Shown one piece after another: positions 54,650 through 63,118 of a DNA stretch of 64,000 nucleotides. A program made the translations under genes and the position numbers. The notes below the pieces were generated by a model, which saw only the letters and a program-made list of their open reading frames with translations, had not been told where the DNA came from and made no database searches. This DNA is from Xylophilus sp. Leaf220 (GTDB lineage: Bacteria; Pseudomonadota; Gammaproteobacteria; Burkholderiales; Burkholderiaceae_C). The stretch's first letter is position 1. The number at the start of each line of letters is the position of its first letter. Where the stretch lies: NCBI RefSeq assembly GCF_001421705.1, contig NZ_LMKO01000002.1:165628-229627 (forward strand), in the 5' to 3' direction.

Positions 54650-55681
54650 TCACTCCAGCCGCGCGCCCGATTGCCGCACCAGGCTTTCCCAGACCGGCAC
54701 CTCGGCGGCGTAGGCGGCGGCGAACTGCTGCGGCGTGCTGGCCTTGCGCTCGAAACCCATCGCGGCGATGCGGGCCGCCACGTCGGGCTGCTCGCTGGCC
54801 AGGCGGACCTCCTCGGCCCAGCGCTGCACGATGGGCGCCGGCGTGCCGGCGGGCGCGGCCATCGCCAGCCAGCCGGCGATGCGGTAGGCCGGGTCGGTCA
54901 GGCCCTGCTCGGCCAGCGTCGGCACCTGCGGCAGCGCGGACATGCGGCGGTCGCCGGTGGTGCCGATCACCTTGATCCGGCCGGCCTCGATGTGCGGCCT
55001 GGCCTGCAGCACGCTGGCGTAGGCCATCTGGATCTGGCCGCCGATCAGGTCCTGCATCATCGGCGCCTCGCCCTTGTAGGCGATGTGCGCCATGTCGGCC
55101 TGCTGGGTCAGGCTCATGTGGGCGCCGGCCAGGTGCGGGTAGGCGCCCACGCCCCAGGAGCCGTAGCTGAGCTTGCCCTTGTTCGCCTTGGCGTAGGCCA
55201 GCAGCTCGGGCCCCGTGTTGGCGGGCACGCCCGGGTGCACCACCAGCAGCACCGGCGCCACCGCGATCTGCGTGACCATCACCAGGTCGCGGCGCGGGTC
55301 GTAGGGCAGCTTCTCGTACAGGAACATGTTGGTCAGCAGCGACTGGCTGAGCGTCAGCACCACCGTGTGGCCGTCCGGCGCGGCCTTGGCGACCGCGTCG
55401 GTACCCAGGATCGCCGAGGCGCCGGGCTTGTTGTCCACCACCACCGGCTGGCCCAGGCGCGGCGCCATCTTCTCGGCCAGCACCCGCGCCAGCACGTCGG
55501 TCGCGCCGCCAGGCGGGTAGGGCACGACGATGCGCAACGGCTTGTTGGGGAAGCCCCCGGTGGTGGGCGCCGCGGCGGTCTGGGCCAGCGCCCAGGGCGC
55601 GCAGAACAGGGCGGGCAGGGCGGCCAGCAGCGTGCGGCGGGCTGGCGGCGGCGTGCCGCGGTTCGGGCAGGGGCGGGTCAT
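54650..55681 (-). CDS. Bug/TctC family periplasmic solute-binding receptor
   Basis: 343-residue Bug-family receptor with a signal peptide (ARRTLLAALPALFCAPWALAQ). The mature pattern is GFPNKPLRIVVPYPPGGATDVLAR, with VVVDNKPGASAILG and a late YRIAGWLAMAAPAGTPAPIV segment. It is the third orphan Bug protein of the window; no TctAB membrane genes or catabolic genes adjoin it. It is not obviously linked to the metH gene next to it. The ligand is unknown. Confidence 0.9.
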   Translation of the reverse strand: MTRPCPNRGTPPPARRTLLAALPALFCAPWALAQTAAAPTTGGFPNKPLRIVVPYPPGGATDVLARVLAEKMAPRLGQPVVVDNKPGASAILGTDAVAKAAPDGHTVVLTLSQSLLTNMFLYEKLPYDPRRDLVMVTQIAVAPVLLVVHPGVPANTGPELLAYAKANKGKLSYGSWGVGAYPHLAGAHMSLTQQADMAHIAYKGEAPMMQDLIGGQIQMAYASVLQARPHIEAGRIKVIGTTGDRRMSALPQVPTLAEQGLTDPAYRIAGWLAMAAPAGTPAPIVQRWAEEVRLASEQPDVAARIAAMGFERKASTPQQFAAAYAAEVPVWESLVRQSGARLE

Positions 55682-55872
55682 GGCGGTGTCTCCGTTGTGG
55701 TTGTGCGGACCATTCTTGAGAAGCGCCCGGGGCAGCGCTGTCGCCTTGGGAACATCGACCCGTGCGGGTGCAGGGGCTTTGGGCCGGGCAGGGCGCCGTG
55801 GCGCTCCGGCAGGCGCCGAGATGCATGTTGGGCGGCTTGATGCGGCACGCGACGCACTCTGGGCGAACTCAC

Positions 55873-55930
55873 GAAGAAAAGTGCCGCTGGCCGGCGCGGA
55901 TCGACGGCCATCAGCTATGAAAAATATAGC
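55873..55930 (-). repeat. GCTA-stem repeat after comM
   Basis: On the minus strand GCTAT-N7-ATAGC (55930-55914) is followed by a GGCCGTCG..CGCCGGCC stem and CACTTTTCTTC. It lies 9 bp past the comM stop codon and probably ends that transcript. The rest of the 258-bp gap 55682-55939 is the Bug leader. Confidence 0.7.
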
Positions 55931-55939
55931 AAATCGGTC

Positions 55940-57499
55940 CTAGCCCGCAGCTGGCCGCAGCGCCCGCCGGTACTGCACCGCTTCGGCCACATGGGCCGTC
56001 TGCACGTCCTCGGCGCCCGCCAGGTCGGCGATGGTGCGGGCCACCTTCAGCGCCCGGTGGGTGCTGCGGGCCGACCAGCCCAGCTTGGCCGCCGTTTTCT
56101 GCAGGAATGCGAGGGTGGCCGGCTCCAGCGGTACGTGCGCGTCGATCGCCTGGCCCTGCAGTGCCTGGTTGGCGTGGCCCTGGCGCTGCATCGCCCGCTG
56201 CCGGGCGCCGACCACGCGCGCGCGGATCGCGGCGGTGCCTTCACCCGGCGGGGCCTGCAGCAATTCATCGGCGGGCAGGGAGGGCACCTCGATCTGGATG
56301 TCGATCCGGTCGAGCAGCGGGCCTGAAAGCCGCGCCTGGTAGCGGGCGATCTGCTCGGGCGAGGAGCGGTAGGGCTGCGCGGCGGTGCCCAGGCCGCCGC
56401 AGGGCGTCGGGTTCATCGCCGCCACGAGCTGGAAGCGGGCCGGGAATTCGGCACGCCGGGCGGCGCGGGCGATCGAGATGGTGCCGGTCTCCAGCGGCTC
56501 GCGTAGCGCCTCCAGTGCGGCACGGGGGAACTCGGGCAGCTCGTCGAGGAACAGCACGCCGTAGTGGGCAAGCGAGATTTCGCCGGGCCGCGGCGGCGAG
56601 CCTCCGCCCACCAGGGCCACCGCGCTGGCCGTGTGGTGCGGGCTGCAGGTCGGCCGCGTGCCCCAGCGCTCCAGGGCGAAGCGGCCCGCCAGGCTGGCGA
56701 TGGCGGCGCTCTCCAGCGCCTCGTCCAGTTCCATCGGCGGCAGCAGGCCCGCGAAGCGCTGCGCCAGCATCGACTTGCCCGAGCCCGGCGGCCCCACCAT
56801 CAGCAGGCTGTGGCCGCCGGCCGCGGCGATCTCCAGCGCCCGCTTGGCGGCGGCCTGGCCCTTCACGTCGGACAGGTCGGCGTACACCGGCTGCGGCCCG
56901 GCCGCCGAGGGCTGCATGCGCGCCCAGCCGCTCGGGTCCGCCGCACCCGCGTCGCCGGCCGCGGCCTGCGCGGCCACGGCGGGCGGCAGGAAGCGCTGCA
57001 CCACGTCGAGCAGGTGGCGCGCGCCGTAGACCTCGCGTCCCGGAACCAGCGCCGCCTCGCCCGCGCTCTCGGTGGGCAGCACCAGCCGGATGCCGGGCGC
57101 CGCCCGGCGCAGGGCCAGCGCGGTGGCCAGCGCGCCGCGCACCGGCCGCAGCTCGCCCGACAGCGTCAGCTCGCCCGCGAACTCCCAGCCCGCCAGCTGC
57201 GCGCCGTCGACCTGCCCGCTCGCCGCCAGGATGCCGAGCGCGATCGGCAGGTCGAACCGTCCCGAATCCTTCGGCAGGTCCGCCGGCGCCAGGTTGACCG
57301 TGATCCGCTTGTTGTGCGGGAACTCCAGCCCCGCGTTCTGCAGTGCCGACCGCACCCGCTCCCGCGCCTCCTTCACTTCCACATCGGCCAGCCCCACCAG
57401 GGTGAAGCTGGGCAGGCCGTTGGCCAGGTGCACCTCCACCGTGACGGCGGCGGCTTCGAGGCCCTGGAGAGCACGGCTTTGGACGGTGGCGAGTGTCAT
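55940..57499 (-). CDS. comM: ComM/YifB family Mg-chelatase-like ATPase
   Basis: 519-residue AAA+ helicase-like protein. An N-terminal Lon-like domain (residues 1-170: SFTLVGLADVEVKEARERVRSAL, DLPKDSGRFDLPIALGIL) precedes an AAA+ domain with Walker A VGPPGSGKSM (about 225), Walker B GVLFLDELPEF and an AAMNPTPCG segment, then a C-terminal domain with WSARSTHRALKVARTIADL. ComM drives branch migration during natural transformation. No competence operon adjoins it. The ATG at 57499 is the usual MTLATVQSRAL start. Confidence 0.93.
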   Translation of the reverse strand: MTLATVQSRALQGLEAAAVTVEVHLANGLPSFTLVGLADVEVKEARERVRSALQNAGLEFPHNKRITVNLAPADLPKDSGRFDLPIALGILAASGQVDGAQLAGWEFAGELTLSGELRPVRGALATALALRRAAPGIRLVLPTESAGEAALVPGREVYGARHLLDVVQRFLPPAVAAQAAAGDAGAADPSGWARMQPSAAGPQPVYADLSDVKGQAAAKRALEIAAAGGHSLLMVGPPGSGKSMLAQRFAGLLPPMELDEALESAAIASLAGRFALERWGTRPTCSPHHTASAVALVGGGSPPRPGEISLAHYGVLFLDELPEFPRAALEALREPLETGTISIARAARRAEFPARFQLVAAMNPTPCGGLGTAAQPYRSSPEQIARYQARLSGPLLDRIDIQIEVPSLPADELLQAPPGEGTAAIRARVVGARQRAMQRQGHANQALQGQAIDAHVPLEPATLAFLQKTAAKLGWSARSTHRALKVARTIADLAGAEDVQTAHVAEAVQYRRALRPAAG

Positions 57500-57672
57500 G
57501 GGAATCCTGATGAGAGCAAGGGTTGAGCGCACGCAATCGCCTTCGACGGCCCATCGAACAGAGACCGTTCATCAATTTCAAATGAGAAATCACGATCGTT
57601 AGCATGCCTACGCTAGTAACATAAGTTACTATTTATGACATTTTATGATCGGGCCGACGGTGCCGTTAGCAG

Positions 57673-60600
57673 ATGGGAAAACAAATGCGCTGTCGGCTAC
57701 GGGCCTGCTTTGGATATGCCTGGCTTCGATTGCTGTGGTTGGTCATGGCCGTCGCCGGCGCCCTGGGGCTCCATCCCGCGACGGCACAGGACGCCGACTG
57801 TGCCGAGGTCAAGATCGTCATAGAGCAGAAGCTTTCGCTCGAACGCCAGGCGTTCGATGCGCACATGGTGATCACCAACGGGCTCGACGGGAAAGCGCTG
57901 CAGAACGTCAAGGTCGATCTTTACTTTCTCGACCAGGCCGAACAGCCGGTCGGCGCCACGTCCGACCCGAACGCGCGTGGCACGTCGTTCTTTTTTCGAA
58001 CCGACCGGCTGACCGGAATCGAATCGATCGGGGGTTCTGCCGGAATCGCGGGCAAGTCTGCAGCCGACATCCACTGGCTGATCGTCCCGGCCGCTGGCAC
58101 CGGAGGGCTGGAGTCCAAGGGCAAGCTCTACTACGTCGGTGCCAAGGTCACCTACACGCTCAACGGGCAAACCAGCAGTGTCGATGTCACGCCCGACTAC
58201 ATCGTCGTGCGTCCGCAACCCCTGCTCAAGCTCGACTACTTCCTGCCGGCCGATGTCGTGGGGGACGACCCGTTCACCGATGCCGTGGAAACGCCCGAGC
58301 CGTTCACGCTGGGCGTGCGCATCAAGAACAACGGCGGCGGTGTGTCGTACAAGACGAACATCGAGTCGGCACAGCCCAGGATCGTAGAAAACAAGCAAGG
58401 CCTGGCGATCGGCTTCCAGATCCTGGGGGGCTACGTCGCCGACAAGCCGGCCGGCAAGAGCCTCCTGCTCGATTTCGGCGACATCGCACCCGGCACTTCG
58501 CAGATGGGTCGGTGGGACATGGTCACCAGCCTGTCCGGCAAATTCGTCGCGTTCGACGCAAGCTACGTTCATGCCGACAGTCTGGGCGGCGCAGCCACGT
58601 CGCTCCTGCAGGAGGTGACGACCCACACCCTGGTTCGCGACGTGCGGGTGGACCTCGCAGGGCGCGACAACGTCCGCGACTTTCTTGCCAAGGACGTCGA
58701 CGTCCTGCGTGTGTACGAGTCCGACGGTCTGGATACGGTCGTCGCCGACCGGTCCTCCAGCGCGAAGCTGCAGTCGTCGGGCAGCACGGCCGCGTTGACT
58801 TTCCCGGCGACACCTGGATTCGCGTTCGCTCGGGTGGCCGATCCATCGAACGGCAACCGGAGCCCCGCGCGGGTGCTGCGCTCCGACGGCAAACTTTTGC
58901 CGCCCGAGAACACCTGGCTCTCCAAGATCCAGAACCAGGACCACAGCTGGTCCTATTTCCTCAACATCTTCGACGTCAATTCCACCGGCAGCTATGCCAT
59001 CGGATTTTCTCAAGGCAATACCGGAACGCTTTCCGGCGCTGTCTACCACGACCTGAACGCCAACGGCCTGCGCGAGCAGGAGGAGCCCGGGTTGGGCCTC
59101 GTCGGTCTCGACCTCAAGGGCCAGACTGTCGGCGGTGTGGCCGTATCCAGCACCGCGTACACCGATCCCCAGGGCCGGTTCTCGTTCGCCGGGCTCGGCG
59201 CCGGACGGTACGCACTGCAGGTGGGAACGCGTTCCGGCCTGGTCGACGGTGCAGTCCTGCCCGGTGGCGCCGGTGGCGTGCCCTCGCCCGGAGCACTGGC
59301 CGACATCGTCGTCGGGGCCGGCAGCGTCGGCGACGGCATCCTGTTCGCCAAGCGGGCCGGTGCGGCAGCCACCATTGCCAGCGCCGATCTCTCGGTCCAG
59401 ATCGCCGCCAATCCGGTCAAGCTGCGCCGGGGCGCCACCGCGAGCGTGACGGTGACCGCGACGAACGCAGGTCCGGACGCCGCCACGGCGGTTTCCGTGG
59501 CGACCGGTCTGCCCGCTGCGCTGGTGCCGCAGAGCCACATGCCGAGCGTGGGTACCTATGCAGCCGGCGTGTGGAGCATCGGCACGTTGGCCAAGGGCCA
59601 AACCGCGACCTTGCGGCTGGATACGCTCGTCGGCTCGCTTGCACAGGCTGCGGCGGCCACCGCAGCCATCGGCGGCACCACCGCCGATCCGCTCGCATCC
59701 AACAACACCGCATCGGTGTTCGTGCAGGCAGACACCCAAGGCAAACTTCGCCTGGACCAGAGCATCTCCAAGGACTTGCGGTTCCTGGTGCTGTCTTCAT
59801 GCAGCAGCACCATGTCCGTTGCAGCCGAAGAGGATTGCGCCGTCGCAAAAGCGGCGAGGGCCAGAGCGGGTCTGGCGGCGCTGGGCTACAGCTCCGTCGC
59901 CGTCACCCGACTGTCGGACTACCGAGCGGCTTTGCGTTCCGGACGGCACACCGGAATCTGGCTCGACGCCGGCATGCGGAAGCTGGACGCAGCCGCCATC
60001 GAAGAAACGCGCGCTGCCGTCCGGCGCGGCGCCGTGCTGGTGGCAGCAGGCAAACCAGAAGGAATCGCAGCGGAACTGTCGGATCTGATGGGTGCCCGAT
60101 ACGCCGAAGATTTCAGCGCGGACGCGAACGCCGTGGCATGGGACGGTGGCGGAGCGTCGCCAACGACCGTTGCCGGCGGCTGGCCGCTCCAACTCCTCGG
60201 TGCGCAGGAAATCGTGCGTTTTCCGGCGCACGGGGTCGCGGCAGCCGTTGCCGGCTACGGCCAGGGCAAGGTGTTCAGCTTCGGCTTCGATCTCCTGGCC
60301 GCTCTGCCGCCCGCCGGTGCCGGCTCGGCCTTGGGTGGTTTCGTGAAGCTGCGGCTCGACGAGGCTGCGGCGTCGATCCAGGAGCCGATCGCAGCAGGTG
60401 GCTACGCCTCGATGCGCACCACCCTCGGCAACGATGCCGACACTTCGGTGCAGGCGCGGGTGTCGGCCGACCTCTCTGCCGGTATGCGGTGGATGGATGG
60501 CGCACCATCGCCCGTGGATCCCGCATCGCAGAGACTGGTGTGGAACGTCCCCGTTCCGGCGGGTGCGGAAAGCACCATCCGTTGGCAGCTTCGAGTGCCG

Positions 60601-62196
60601 CAGACCTCGGGCAGTTTCGCGGTGCAGACCGATGCGGCCGACGTCGCGGTGCCGGACAGCCGTGTCAACGCCACGCAGACCTTGGATGTTCTGGGTACGG
60701 ACGTGGTGGTGCCGCGCGCCATCGGCGGCCTGTCATTGCTCGCAGGTGCCGCGACGATGCCCGGCGCATCGATCGCCGCCGCACGATCGGCCGTATCTGC
60801 GGCACAGCTTGCGTTCGCGGAAGGGAACTACGACCAAGCCATTACCCAGCTGGTCGCGCTGGAAAAGGTGCTGCGGCCGCTGCCTGCCAGTGCGCCCCTT
60901 ATGGCCGTGCGGCTCGATGCCGCGCGTTGGATGGGTCTCGCCGCGTTGCGTTGGCACGACCAGGCTTCCGCATTGCGGCCGGTCGCCCTGGTCGCGGTGG
61001 CGGGAACCCCGCAATCCGCGCGCCTGGGCCAGCCCTATGCGCAAGACCTGACGGTCAAGGTGGTCGATGGCAGCGGAAATGGGGTAGCGGGAGTAGCGGT
61101 CGACATGGCCCTTCCCGGCGCCGGACCTGCGGCGCTTTTCGCCGGTGCTGACCGCACCGCGCGCATGGTGACCGATGCCGGCGGAATCGCGCGCTTCGCC
61201 GCACCGACCGCCGACGCCACGGCGGGCCCGCTCCAGGCGGTGGCCACGGTGGCGGGCATCGCACGCGCCCTGGTCTTCGAACTGACCAACCTGGATCCCC
61301 AGGCGCCTTCTCCGGTGCTGGTCGCCACCGGCGGCGACGGCCAAAGCGCGATCGTCGAGACTTCCTTCGCACTGCCGCTGACGGTACGGGTCGAAGGTCC
61401 TGGCGGGCAGCCGCTCGCAGGGGTACCGGTACGCTTTGCCATCGTCGGCGCGGGCGCATCCGCCGTGTTCCCAGACCGGACAGAAACCACCTTAGCCGTT
61501 TCGGGGCCGGACGGCATCGCCACATCGCCCCTGCTTTCGGCAAACGGAGTCCCCGGTTCTTTCGTGGTCGCGGCAAGCACGCCGGGCGCAGCGGTCGCGG
61601 TGAACTTCCGTCTCTCCAATCTTTCGATAGGCGCCGGCAGCAGCACCTTCAGAGGCAACACCGCGACCGGGACCGGCATGGTGACCGCCGTGTCCACCGG
61701 CGGCGGTGCGACGTGCGGCTTCGACCCTTCCGCGACGCAGTTCCTGCCCGCCAGCGGAGCCGGTACCCCACCGGGCGCGGTGGCCTTGCCGCACGGCTTG
61801 TTCGCATTCGCGCTGGTCGGCTGCACGCCGGGCAGTGTGGTCACGATATCCACTACGTGGCCCGATTTGAACGGCATTACCGGCTACCTGAAATACGGTC
61901 CTACGCCGGATACCGGTGCGGGGCAGAACGCTTGGTATGCGCCGAGCAATGTGCAGGTCAATGGCAACACCATCACCTACACGGTACAGGACGGAGGCTT
62001 GGGCGACGACGACTTGGCTGCCGACGGGCGCATCGTCGATCCCGGCGGGCCGGTGGTCCAGGCGCCGGTTGCACCGGGCCCGCGGTCTCCGGCTTCCATC
62101 CCGACGCTCAGCCCCTTCGTCCTCGGATTGCTGTCGTTGGCCATGGTGGCATTGGCTGCGACCGGAGCGCGTCGCAGCAGGATCGCCGTGCCATGA
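57673..62196 (+). CDS. Large secreted IPTL-CTERM protein with Ig-like and DUF11 domains
   Basis: 1507-residue surface or secreted protein. A signal peptide ends near TAQ (residue 39). CARDB-like beta regions (about 45-430), an SdrD-B/Cna-B-like module (LSGAVYHDLNANGLREQEEP, about 455), a DUF11 repeat (ADLSVQIAANPVKLRRGATA, about 575), a Rossmann-like segment (about 690-890), two Ig-like blocks with ..DLTVKVVDGSGNGVAGV and PLTVRVEGPGGQPLAGV (about 1110-1310), and a choice-of-anchor-U domain (about 1330-1465, with DDDLAADGRIVDPGGP) follow. The C-terminus IPTLSPFVLGLLSLA..RRSR is an IPTL-CTERM sorting signal. The upstream region is AT-rich with an inverted repeat AGTAAC-ATAA-GTTACT at 57615-57630. 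It overlaps the next gene by 4 bp. Confidence 0.85.
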   Translation: MGKQMRCRLRACFGYAWLRLLWLVMAVAGALGLHPATAQDADCAEVKIVIEQKLSLERQAFDAHMVITNGLDGKALQNVKVDLYFLDQAEQPVGATSDPNARGTSFFFRTDRLTGIESIGGSAGIAGKSAADIHWLIVPAAGTGGLESKGKLYYVGAKVTYTLNGQTSSVDVTPDYIVVRPQPLLKLDYFLPADVVGDDPFTDAVETPEPFTLGVRIKNNGGGVSYKTNIESAQPRIVENKQGLAIGFQILGGYVADKPAGKSLLLDFGDIAPGTSQMGRWDMVTSLSGKFVAFDASYVHADSLGGAATSLLQEVTTHTLVRDVRVDLAGRDNVRDFLAKDVDVLRVYESDGLDTVVADRSSSAKLQSSGSTAALTFPATPGFAFARVADPSNGNRSPARVLRSDGKLLPPENTWLSKIQNQDHSWSYFLNIFDVNSTGSYAIGFSQGNTGTLSGAVYHDLNANGLREQEEPGLGLVGLDLKGQTVGGVAVSSTAYTDPQGRFSFAGLGAGRYALQVGTRSGLVDGAVLPGGAGGVPSPGALADIVVGAGSVGDGILFAKRAGAAATIASADLSVQIAANPVKLRRGATASVTVTATNAGPDAATAVSVATGLPAALVPQSHMPSVGTYAAGVWSIGTLAKGQTATLRLDTLVGSLAQAAAATAAIGGTTADPLASNNTASVFVQADTQGKLRLDQSISKDLRFLVLSSCSSTMSVAAEEDCAVAKAARARAGLAALGYSSVAVTRLSDYRAALRSGRHTGIWLDAGMRKLDAAAIEETRAAVRRGAVLVAAGKPEGIAAELSDLMGARYAEDFSADANAVAWDGGGASPTTVAGGWPLQLLGAQEIVRFPAHGVAAAVAGYGQGKVFSFGFDLLAALPPAGAGSALGGFVKLRLDEAAASIQEPIAAGGYASMRTTLGNDADTSVQARVSADLSAGMRWMDGAPSPVDPASQRLVWNVPVPAGAESTIRWQLRVPQTSGSFAVQTDAADVAVPDSRVNATQTLDVLGTDVVVPRAIGGLSLLAGAATMPGASIAAARSAVSAAQLAFAEGNYDQAITQLVALEKVLRPLPASAPLMAVRLDAARWMGLAALRWHDQASALRPVALVAVAGTPQSARLGQPYAQDLTVKVVDGSGNGVAGVAVDMALPGAGPAALFAGADRTARMVTDAGGIARFAAPTADATAGPLQAVATVAGIARALVFELTNLDPQAPSPVLVATGGDGQSAIVETSFALPLTVRVEGPGGQPLAGVPVRFAIVGAGASAVFPDRTETTLAVSGPDGIATSPLLSANGVPGSFVVAASTPGAAVAVNFRLSNLSIGAGSSTFRGNTATGTGMVTAVSTGGGATCGFDPSATQFLPASGAGTPPGAVALPHGLFAFALVGCTPGSVVTISTTWPDLNGITGYLKYGPTPDTGAGQNAWYAPSNVQVNGNTITYTVQDGGLGDDDLAADGRIVDPGGPVVQAPVAPGPRSPASIPTLSPFVLGLLSLAMVALAATGARRSRIAVP

Positions 62197-63116
62197 CGGA
62201 GCGTCTTGTCACGGCGTGTCGCGGTGTATGGCGCGGGCCGATCTGGATCTGCGGCATAGCTGCGGCACTGCTGGGTCCGCTGGGTGACGGCGCCGCGGCC
62301 GAATCGCTTTCAACCATGTGTTCGCGCACAGAACACGAAGCAGCGATGCCGGCGCCTGCAACACAGGCCGCAGTCCCCCGGCACGAGACGGTTCCGGTCG
62401 CTCAGGTACCGGATTGCTGGGTCGCCTGGACGCAAGGCTCCCGGCCGTCCTCCGCAGGCAGTTTTTTGATCGACGTGCGGCCGGCTGAAAAACTCGGTCA
62501 GGCCGCCATCCCTGGAGCGCTTCAGATCAAGCCGGCAGAGATCGTGGGAAAAGGTTTTCTGAGGCAGGAGAACCTCTTGCTCGTGGGTACCGGATACGAC
62601 TCTCGGGCGATGGGCCAACTGTGCCTACACCTGCGACAAGCTGGATTCAAAAGCGTTTTCGCACTCAAGGGCGGTGCGCGCGCCATGAATCCTGCCGGAG
62701 CCGCTTCCGGTAGTACCCGAGCGCTGATTTCTATCGATGAGATGAGCAGCGCTGAATTCGCAGGTGGCGTTGCAACAAGTGGATGGAGGATTTGGGCAGT
62801 CGATCTAGAACCGAGCGAAATTGCCCTGTTGCCAGCCGTGCCTGAAAAAACATTTTCCAAAGAAGAATTCTCCTTCCTGCGCGAGCTGCTCGCGCAAGAA
62901 ATGAACGTGAAACCAGCCGATGTCCAGTCCGAACTGATAGTCATCGGGAAAAACCAAAATGCGGTCGAACAAGTGAGGCCGCACACCGAGAATATTGCGG
63001 CAAACGTATTCTGGTTGAGCGGTGGCTGGGACGCCTATTCAAAATACTTAAAGGATTGGCAGCTTTCTTCTTCGCATGCAGGCGCAAGCACAAAGAGACC
63101 CTGCGGAGCGCCTTGA
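62193..63116 (+). CDS. Exported rhodanese-fold protein lacking the catalytic cysteine
   Basis: 307-residue protein with a signal peptide ending near DGAAA. A rhodanese-like domain (about residues 70-170) shows FLIDVRPAEKLGQAAIPGAL and LLVGTGYDSRAMGQ..LRQAGFKSVFALKGGARA. The loop that normally reads C-x-x-G-x-R has no cysteine, so sulfur transfer by the standard mechanism is not expected. A second, weaker rhodanese-like half ends in NVFWLSGGWDAYSKYLKDW. Its ATGA overlap with the IPTL-CTERM gene implies coupled translation. It may serve as a folding or binding partner of that protein; the role is unproven. Confidence 0.78.
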   Translation: MTERLVTACRGVWRGPIWICGIAAALLGPLGDGAAAESLSTMCSRTEHEAAMPAPATQAAVPRHETVPVAQVPDCWVAWTQGSRPSSAGSFLIDVRPAEKLGQAAIPGALQIKPAEIVGKGFLRQENLLLVGTGYDSRAMGQLCLHLRQAGFKSVFALKGGARAMNPAGAASGSTRALISIDEMSSAEFAGGVATSGWRIWAVDLEPSEIALLPAVPEKTFSKEEFSFLRELLAQEMNVKPADVQSELIVIGKNQNAVEQVRPHTENIAANVFWLSGGWDAYSKYLKDWQLSSSHAGASTKRPCGAP

Positions 63117-63118
63117 TA

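Noticed and set aside
57645-61151. A 1168-codon plus-strand frame overlapping the IPTL-CTERM gene
   Set aside because: Arg-rich second frame of the same strand; the other frame has a signal peptide, recognisable domains and a sorting signal.
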